From: RBG-16-66-20 sp039931635
Lineage (GTDB): Bacteria > Pseudomonadota > Gammaproteobacteria > Burkholderiales > SG8-39
Reading direction: 5' to 3'
DNA length: 10,245 nucleotides
Assembly: GCA_039931635.1 (NCBI GenBank)
Contig: JBDTRO010000125.1
Span: 1 to 10,245 of the forward strand
Position numbers and translations under genes: made by a program. The notes under the pieces were generated by a model. The model ran no database searches. It was not told the origin of the DNA and worked only from the letters and a program-made list of their open reading frames with translations. Shown here one piece after another: positions 5,783-10,245 of the stretch (position 1 is the first letter of the stretch; each line of letters starts with the position of its first letter).

Positions 5783-6754
5783 CGTCTCGGCGAGAATTTC
5801 GTAGGAGCGCTTGCGCGCGGCATGGTCGTAGATCGCCGTGACGACCATCATTTCGTCAACTCCGGTGAGGGCGACGAACTCGTCCAGCCCGCGCCGGATC
5901 GCCGCCGGACCGCCCACGATCGCGTACCGCAGCATGCCGGAGGCCTGCGCCTTCTCCATCGGCGACCAGTAGGTTTCGATGTCGTCGATCGGCGGCTGCA
6001 TCTTGCCGCGGCGGTTGCGCACCATGTTCGTGAACTGCTGCTGCACGCTGGTGAAGAGGCGCCGCGCCACGGCATCGGTGTCGGCGGCGACGACATGGGC
6101 GCCGGCCATCGCGTAGGGTTTCTGCAGTTGGGCGGAGGGCTTGAACGTGTTGCGGTAGACCTCGAGCGCCGGCAGCAGGTCGTTGGGCGCGAAGTGGGAA
6201 GCGAAGGCATAGGGCAGGCCAAGCATTGCCGCAAGCTGCGCGCCGTACAGGCTCGAACCGAGGATCCACAGCGGCACGTTCGAATCCGCGCCGGGCACCG
6301 CGACGATCCGCTGCCCTTCCTCGATGGGTCCCAGCAGCGCCTGCAGTTCGAGCACGTCCTGCGGAAATTCGTCCGCGTTCGCATAGTCGCGGCGCAATGC
6401 GCGCACCGTCAGCTGGTCGGTGCCTGGCGCGCGCCCCAGGCCGAGGTCGATCCGTCCCGGGTAGAGCGCATCAAGGGTGCCGAACTGCTCGGCGATCACC
6501 AGCGGCGAGTGGTTCGGCAGCATGATGCCGCCCGCGCCGACGCGAATCTTCGAGGTGCCGCCGGCAAGGTGGCCGATGACTACCGAGGTCGCCGCGCTCG
6601 CGATGCCGCGCATGTTGTGGTGCTCCGCCACCCAGTAGCGCGTATAGCCCAGGCGTTCGGCGTGCCGGGCGAGGTCGAGGGAATTGCGCAGTGCGTCGGC
6701 CGGCGTCGCGCCTTCTACGATGGGCGCCAGGTCGAGAATCGAAAGAGGAGTCAT
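5768..6754 (-). CDS. LLM-class (luciferase-like) flavin-dependent monooxygenase
   Basis: This 328-aa protein has the bacterial luciferase-like TIM-barrel fold and uses reduced flavin supplied by a separate reductase. It begins MTPLSILDLAPI, the usual opening of the MsnO8/YhbW group. It continues with YWVAEHHNM (40-48), AATSVVIGHLAGGT, GGIMLPNHSPLVIAEQFGTL, and GRIDLGLGRAPGTD (100-113), which is diagnostic of this group. Then follow PLWILGSS (161-168), a second-half YAMAGAHVVAAD, and VGGPAAIRRGLDE. Length is normal. The frame continues 49 codons upstream of the chosen ATG, but that stretch overlaps the neighbouring oxygenase gene and has no family features. The gene is monocistronic, divergent from the VanA-like oxygenase (40-base gap) and convergent with the amidase (12-base gap). 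The substrate is unknown. Such proteins are often annotated only as alkanal-monooxygenase-like. No clear Shine-Dalgarno precedes the ATG. Confidence 0.93.
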   Translation of the reverse strand: MTPLSILDLAPIVEGATPADALRNSLDLARHAERLGYTRYWVAEHHNMRGIASAATSVVIGHLAGGTSKIRVGAGGIMLPNHSPLVIAEQFGTLDALYPGRIDLGLGRAPGTDQLTVRALRRDYANADEFPQDVLELQALLGPIEEGQRIVAVPGADSNVPLWILGSSLYGAQLAAMLGLPYAFASHFAPNDLLPALEVYRNTFKPSAQLQKPYAMAGAHVVAADTDAVARRLFTSVQQQFTNMVRNRRGKMQPPIDDIETYWSPMEKAQASGMLRYAIVGGPAAIRRGLDEFVALTGVDEMMVVTAIYDHAARKRSYEILAETGGIS

Positions 6755-6761
6755 GTTTTCG

Positions 6762-6792
6762 ATTCTATATGCCGAACTCTGGTTAAATTCAA
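6762..6792 (-). promoter_or_regulatory. Candidate sigma70-type promoter of the flavin monooxygenase gene
   Basis: On the minus strand TTGAAT (6787-6792) stands 17 bases before TATAGA (6764-6769), or 19 bases before the better -10 TAGAAT (6762-6767). The latter ends seven bases before the ATG, which would make the transcript leaderless. The -35 box overlaps the 5' flank of the divergent Rieske gene. It was recognised by eye only. Confidence 0.4.
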
Positions 6793-6794
6793 GA

Positions 6795-7808
6795 ATGTTC
6801 CTCCGCAATTGCTGGTACGTGATCGCCTGGGACCACGAGATCCCGGCCGACGGGCTGTTTTCCCGCACCGTCCTGAACGAGCCTGTCCTGGTGTTCCGCA
6901 CTGCGGACGGCTTTGCCGCGCTGGAAGACCGCTGCTGTCACCGTCATGCGCCGCTCTCCAAGGGCCGCAAGGAAGGCGACAGCGTGCGTTGCGGTTACCA
7001 CGGTCTCAAGTTCGACGCGGGCGGGCGCTGCGTGGACGCGCCCGGCCTGGACCGCATTCCGCCGCAGGCAAAGGTGAAGAGCTACCCGGTGGTGGCGCGC
7101 AACAAGTGGGTGTTCGTCTGGATGGGCGATCCGGCGATGGCCGAGGAACGCCTGCTGCCGGACAACTTCTCGAACGATCATCCCGACTGGCGCAACAAGC
7201 CGGGCTACATGCGCTACGACACCCCGTACCTGCTGATCTGCGACAACCTGCTGGATTTCTCGCATTTGAGCTACGTGCACGAAAAGACGCTGGGCGGCTC
7301 CACGGCCATCGCCCAGGCGCGTCCCGAGATCGAACCGCTGGAGCGCGGCGTGCGCGTCACGCGCAGGGTGCCAGATGTGCCGTCGCCGCCGTACTACCAG
7401 AAGATCCGCAAGTTCGACGGCAAGGTGGACCGCTGGTTCGTCTACGATTTCCTGTTTCCGGGCACGCTGCTGATGAGTTCCGGTGGCAAGCCGGCGGGGC
7501 AGAAGGAAGCCGATCCGGCCAACTCCGTGATGCTGCATAGCTGCCAGACGCTGACGCCGGAAAACGAAGGCAGCACGCACTACTTCTTCCAGCAGTCGCA
7601 TCGCTCGGACGCGGGCGACGCCTCAGTGACCGAGGGTATCTACCAGAGCCTGCTGACCGCCTTCAACGAGGACCGCGACATGATCAGCGCGCAGCATGCG
7701 TCCATTCTGCGCAATCCCGGCGCGCAGATGCTGCCGCTGGGCATAGACGCGGCACTGGTGCGCTACCGCAAGCTGCTGGATGAAACGATCGCGCGCGAAC
7801 GCGCCTAG
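6795..7808 (+). CDS. VanA-type Rieske oxygenase (aromatic ring-hydroxylating/O-demethylase family)
   Basis: This 337-aa single-component-type oxygenase resembles vanillate O-demethylase and dicamba monooxygenase. It opens with MFLRNCWYVIAWDHEI, the typical start of the family. The Rieske ligands are C47-x-H49 and C66-x2-H69 (RCCHRHAPLS ... RCGYHGLKF). The iron site is NLLD154-FS-H157-LSYV-H162, with D293 in NEDRDMISAQ as the likely third ligand. VVARNKWVFVWMGDP lies between the domains. These enzymes demethylate or hydroxylate a small aromatic or related substrate and need a ferredoxin-reductase (VanB-type). None is adjacent. The ATG at 6795 matches family starts. An in-frame ATG at 6753 would add 14 unlike residues and run into the divergent gene. 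There is no good Shine-Dalgarno, but TTAAAT (6783-6788) ends six bases before the ATG. The stop shares CTAG (7805-7808) with the aldo/keto reductase stop. VanA itself is not claimed, since family members differ widely in substrate. Confidence 0.93.
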   Translation: MFLRNCWYVIAWDHEIPADGLFSRTVLNEPVLVFRTADGFAALEDRCCHRHAPLSKGRKEGDSVRCGYHGLKFDAGGRCVDAPGLDRIPPQAKVKSYPVVARNKWVFVWMGDPAMAEERLLPDNFSNDHPDWRNKPGYMRYDTPYLLICDNLLDFSHLSYVHEKTLGGSTAIAQARPEIEPLERGVRVTRRVPDVPSPPYYQKIRKFDGKVDRWFVYDFLFPGTLLMSSGGKPAGQKEADPANSVMLHSCQTLTPENEGSTHYFFQQSHRSDAGDASVTEGIYQSLLTAFNEDRDMISAQHASILRNPGAQMLPLGIDAALVRYRKLLDETIARERA

Positions 7809-8629
7809 CCGAGCGACGCGAGATCGGCGGCAGGCAGGGTTATTCCCGCCGCAGCGGCGTTTTGCTCCAGGTGCTGCAAATCTGAAGTGCCGGGGATCGG
7901 CAGCATCACCGGAGATTTCGCGAGCAACCACGCGAGCGCGACCTGGGCGCCGGTTGCCTTGTGTTTCTTCGCAATGGATTTCACTTGCTCCGATTTCAAT
8001 GCCGCGCCCGCTCCCAGCGGGTACCACGGCAGGAAAGCGATGCCGAGCTTCACGCAGGCCTTCAGGACGTCGTCGGAAGAGCGATCCTCCAGGTTGTAGC
8101 GGTTCTGAACGGAAACGATCGGGCAGATGCGGCGCGCTTCCTCGAGTTGCCGCACGCTGACGTTGGACAGGCCTACGTGGCGGATCTTGCCGGCGCGCTG
8201 TCCGTCGGCGAGTGCACCGACCGAATCCGCGAACGGAACTTTCGCATCCGGCGCATGCAGCTGGTAGAGGTCGATACGGTCCAGCTTGAGGCGTTTCAGG
8301 CTGCCGTCGAGCGCATTCTTGAGGTGATCCGGCCTGCCGTCGGGGTCCCATGCGCCGGGGCGAGGCCGCAACAGTCCGCCCTTGGTGGCGATAACCAGGC
8401 CCTTTGGATACGGGTGGAGCGCCTCGGCGATGAGTTCCTCGTCCACGTGCGGACCGTAGCTGTCGGCCGTGTCGAAGAAATTGTGTCCCAGCTCGAACGC
8501 CTTGCGCAGCACGGCGAGCGCGTTGGCGCGATCCTTGGGCGGCCCCCAGACATTCGGCCCGCAGACGCGCATCGCGCCGAAGCCCAGGCGATTCACGGTC
8601 AGGTCGCCCACGCGCAGTGTGGAAGCCAT
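7805..8629 (-). CDS. Aldo/keto reductase
   Basis: This 274-aa NADPH-dependent oxidoreductase of the AKR (beta/alpha)8 barrel family reduces aldehydes or ketones in the cytoplasm. The catalytic tetrad is visible: D53 and Y58 in FFDTADSYG, K83 in ATKGG, and H125 in YQLHAPD. Other family segments are RLGFGAM at the start, GKIRHVGLSN (147-156), SVQNRYNL (173-180), FLPWYPLG, and LPIPGTSDLQHLEQN near the C terminus, which binds the cofactor phosphate. Length is slightly short, as in the compact bacterial AKRs often labelled oxidoreductase/YdbC-like. It is a single gene, head to head with the sirtuin (22 bases between start codons) and tail to tail with the Rieske oxygenase through CTAG. It has no Shine-Dalgarno. 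TAAACT (minus strand, 8636-8641) ends six bases before the ATG. No specific substrate can be inferred. Confidence 0.94.
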   Translation of the reverse strand: MASTLRVGDLTVNRLGFGAMRVCGPNVWGPPKDRANALAVLRKAFELGHNFFDTADSYGPHVDEELIAEALHPYPKGLVIATKGGLLRPRPGAWDPDGRPDHLKNALDGSLKRLKLDRIDLYQLHAPDAKVPFADSVGALADGQRAGKIRHVGLSNVSVRQLEEARRICPIVSVQNRYNLEDRSSDDVLKACVKLGIAFLPWYPLGAGAALKSEQVKSIAKKHKATGAQVALAWLLAKSPVMLPIPGTSDLQHLEQNAAAAGITLPAADLASLG

Positions 8630-8651
8630 GACGCCAGTTTAGACTAGGCAT
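8630..8651. promoter_or_regulatory. 22-base divergent gap with overlapping -10-like hexamers
   Basis: This gap between the aldo/keto reductase ATG and the sirtuin ATG contains TAAACT on the minus strand (8636-8641) and TAGACT on the + strand (8640-8645). Each ends six bases before its own start codon. No Shine-Dalgarno is seen for either gene, and no convincing -35 box. Any complete promoter must extend into the opposite gene. Confidence 0.3.
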
Positions 8652-9404
8652 ATGCAGGCCAGCGTCGAAAACGTCCGCGGTTGGGTCGCAGAAGCGAAGC
8701 GCGTCGTCGTTCTTACGGGCGCGGGGATATCCACCGATTCGGGCATTCCTGATTTCCGCGGCCCAAAGGGCGTTTGGACGAAGAATCCGATGGCCGAGAA
8801 GCTCTCCAACATCCACTACTACATGGCCGATCCGGAGGTGCGCAAGGCGGCGTGGAAGGCGCGCATGGACCATACGGCCTGGAACGCCAGGCCTAACGCC
8901 GGCCACCTGGCGCTGACGGCGCTGGAAAAGCGCGGCAAGCTGCACGCGCTGATCACGCAGAATATCGATGAACTGCACCAGCAGGCCGGCAATTCTTCCG
9001 ACAAGGTGATCGAAGTGCACGGCACCATGCGCAAGGTGGTCTGCATGGGCTGCGGCATGTTGGCGCCGATGCAAAAGGCGCTGGACCGCGTGCGCGCGGG
9101 CGAGGACGATCCGCCGTGCCGCGATTGCGGCGGCATATTGAAGAGCGCGACCGTCTCTTTCGGCCAGGCGCTGGTGCCTGAGGTGATCGACGGCGCGATG
9201 CGCGCCGCGGCACAGGCCGACCTGTTCCTGTCGATCGGCACCAGCCTGCAGGTCTACCCGATCGCCGGCGTGGTGCCTCTGGCGCGCGGCGCCGGCGCCA
9301 GGATTGTCATCGTGAACGCGGAGCCGACTCCCTTTGACGCCATCGCGGATGCGGTATTCCGCGAGTCAATCAGCGCGATCTTGCCAAAACTGGTTCAGCC
9401 GTAG
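8652..9404 (+). CDS. Sir2-family NAD-dependent protein deacylase (SIRT6-like)
   Basis: This 250-aa sirtuin removes acyl groups from lysine side chains with consumption of NAD, making nicotinamide and O-acyl-ADP-ribose. Motifs in order are LTGAGIS (21-27), GIPDFRGPKGVWT (31-43), TQNID (102-106), the catalytic H123 in EVHGT, a zinc site with C131-x2-C134 and C156-x2-C159, SATVSFGQ, SIGTSLQVYP (194-203), and IVNAEPTPFD. GIPDFRGPKGVWT is nearly the SIRT6 version (GIPDFRGPHGVWT as I recall). The Tyr/Arg pair of CobB/SIRT5 desuccinylases is not evident, so deacetylation or long-chain deacylation is more likely. The start is fixed from upstream by an in-frame TAG at 8640. There is no clear Shine-Dalgarno. 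It is tail to tail with the sterol desaturase gene (10-base overlap). It may regulate metabolic enzymes, including neighbours, but that is conjecture. Confidence 0.95.
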   Translation: MQASVENVRGWVAEAKRVVVLTGAGISTDSGIPDFRGPKGVWTKNPMAEKLSNIHYYMADPEVRKAAWKARMDHTAWNARPNAGHLALTALEKRGKLHALITQNIDELHQQAGNSSDKVIEVHGTMRKVVCMGCGMLAPMQKALDRVRAGEDDPPCRDCGGILKSATVSFGQALVPEVIDGAMRAAAQADLFLSIGTSLQVYPIAGVVPLARGAGARIVIVNAEPTPFDAIADAVFRESISAILPKLVQP

Positions 9405-10245
9405 GGCGTGTCGCGCTTGCGCGTGAAGGGGTAGGCGAATTGCCCGAGGTAACTCTCGGGCGGCTGGAACTTCACGGTGCCGTACGCCTTCGGCCAGTGC
9501 GGCGGCAGGTGCACCGTTCCGAACAGCCGGTCCCAGAACGGCAGGAAGGCGGCGAAGTTCTTGTCCAGTCCTTCCTCGTCCGAGGTGTGGTGCCAATGGT
9601 GGTACTCGGGCGTGGCGATCAGCCAGCGCAGCACCGGGAAGCGCCAGCGCGTGTTGGAGTGGATATAGACCGCGTGGAATGAGACGAAAGCCACGTAGGC
9701 AACCAGCGCTGCCTGCGAGAAGCCGAGCACGAAGATCGGGATGAATGCCGCGGAGCGCGTCACCAGGGCGTCCACGATGTGGATGCGCGAGCCGGCGAGC
9801 CAGTCCATCTCGCGGCTGGAATGGTGGATGGCGTGGAAATGCCACAGCCAGGGCAGCTGGTGGAAGGCGCGGTGCACCCAATAGGTGACGAAGTCCGCCG
9901 CGAGCAGGATTTCGATGAACTGCAGCCAGACCGGTTGCGATGCGACGCTCGCCTGGAAATCGTATTTGACTGCCCAGGCGAAAAACGTCTGCGCGGGAAT
10001 CAGGACGGCGAAGGACAGCAGCTGCACGCCGGCGTGGCTGACGAAGAAGTGCTTGAGGTCCGTCTGCCACCCTTTGCGGAAAATGCGCTGCCTGTGAAGC
10101 GCGAAGAGGCGCTCCAGCGGAATGAAGATCAGGCCCAGCACCAGCAGCTCGAGCACGAAATAGTCCAGGCCCGCGCTCACCGTGGCGGCGCCGGTTTGCA
10201 CGGATTCGGTGAATCGCATCAGCAGCGCCACGGCGCCCAGGCCCA
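9395..10245 (-). CDS. Sterol desaturase/fatty acid hydroxylase family membrane protein, 5' end outside window
   Basis: This is an integral membrane di-iron enzyme of the fatty acid hydroxylase superfamily, which hydroxylates or desaturates lipids. The histidine clusters are HRAFH (H120, H124 counted from the GTG at 10231), HFHAIHH (131-137), and HHWHH (211-215), a full set of eight or more ligands. Hydrophobic segments occur at about 23-38, 68-88, 101-116 and 160-185, consistent with several membrane helices. The C-terminal NFAAFLPFWDRLFGT (225-239) is typical of this subfamily. The frame is open to the window edge. Residues upstream of the GTG (GLGAVALLM) are hydrophobic, and neither the GTG at 10231 nor the ATG at 10219 has a Shine-Dalgarno. 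The true start is therefore probably outside or uncertain. Its stop overlaps the sirtuin's 3' end by ten bases. The substrate is unknown. Sterols are unlikely in most bacteria, and a membrane or ornithine lipid is more plausible. Confidence 0.93.
   Translation of the reverse strand, partial: GLGAVALLMRFTESVQTGAATVSAGLDYFVLELLVLGLIFIPLERLFALHRQRIFRKGWQTDLKHFFVSHAGVQLLSFAVLIPAQTFFAWAVKYDFQASVASQPVWLQFIEILLAADFVTYWVHRAFHQLPWLWHFHAIHHSSREMDWLAGSRIHIVDALVTRSAAFIPIFVLGFSQAALVAYVAFVSFHAVYIHSNTRWRFPVLRWLIATPEYHHWHHTSDEEGLDKNFAAFLPFWDRLFGTVHLPPHWPKAYGTVKFQPPESYLGQFAYPFTRKRDTPYG

Noticed and set aside
5822..7540. A 572-codon open frame on the + strand antisense to the flavin monooxygenase and continuing out of frame into the Rieske gene
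   Set aside because: The translation is rich in R, A, G, V and H with no family motif and lies opposite or out of frame with two clearly recognised genes. It is a GC-rich shadow frame.
7623..9074. A 483-codon minus-strand open frame spanning parts of the Rieske, aldo/keto reductase and sirtuin genes
   Set aside because: It crosses three recognised genes in the wrong frame or strand and shows no domain of its own.
8652..9404. Sirtuin plus aldo/keto reductase as a defence or NAD-depletion pair
   Set aside because: The sirtuin has a standard zinc-binding deacylase layout and length, and the neighbour is an ordinary AKR. The genes are divergent rather than an operon.
1..10245. CRISPR arrays, tRNA or rRNA genes, transposase or integrase genes, toxin-antitoxin or phage-defence modules
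   Set aside because: I scanned for direct repeats with regular spacers, tRNA-like arms and mobile-element motifs and saw none. All space is filled by metabolic-type genes. The sirtuin is a lone deacylase with no ThsA- or DSR-type extra domain, so a defence role is not supported.

Overview
The window is about 10.2 kb of GC-rich bacterial chromosome (roughly 60-65% G+C by eye) and is almost entirely protein coding. Twelve genes fill it. With the starts chosen here, only about 116 bases lie between genes. The protein families (NagG/AndAc-type ring-hydroxylating oxygenase, VanA-type Rieske oxygenase, AtzG/AtzE-type amidase pair, MsnO8/YhbW-type flavin monooxygenase) and the codon style suggest a metabolically versatile betaproteobacterium, probably Burkholderiales-like. 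That placement is inference, because no rRNA, tRNA or ribosomal marker is present. I see no RNA gene, insertion sequence, CRISPR array, phage gene or origin.

Left part (1-4222): the 3' end of a short-chain dehydrogenase on the + strand meets, tail to tail, a four-gene minus-strand operon. In order of transcription the operon holds an alpha/beta hydrolase, an NAD-dependent epimerase/dehydratase, the alpha subunit of a Rieske ring-hydroxylating oxygenase, and its beta (small) subunit. Spacing is +5, -11 and -4 bases, so translation is probably coupled. The content suggests a catabolic route for an aromatic acid or amine. Hydroxylation would be by the oxygenase, with further processing by the hydrolase and dehydrogenases. 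The ferredoxin and reductase that such an oxygenase needs are not here.

Middle (4223-5755): a 37-base gap separates that operon from a divergent two-gene unit on the + strand. It consists of a 64-aa AtzG-like (DUF4089, GatC-like) protein and an amidase-signature hydrolase, overlapping as ATGA. This looks like an AtzG-AtzE/GatCA-type amidase complex. It may release the acid or amine that the oxygenase operon then uses.

Right part (5768-10245): single genes alternate strictly in strand. They are a luciferase-like flavin monooxygenase (-), a VanA-type Rieske oxygenase (+), an aldo/keto reductase (-), a SIRT6-like NAD-dependent deacylase (+), and a sterol desaturase/fatty acid hydroxylase family membrane protein (-) that runs off the right edge. 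Tail-to-tail neighbours overlap or nearly touch, two of them by a shared CTAG. Head-to-head neighbours are 22-40 bases apart, so promoters must reach into the adjacent genes.

Most individual families are known. The less ordinary points are the AtzGE-like pair facing a NagGH-like operon, the epimerase embedded in that operon with an A8 tract, the extreme compactness with strand alternation, and AT-rich -10-like hexamers 6-7 bases before several starts that lack a Shine-Dalgarno sequence.
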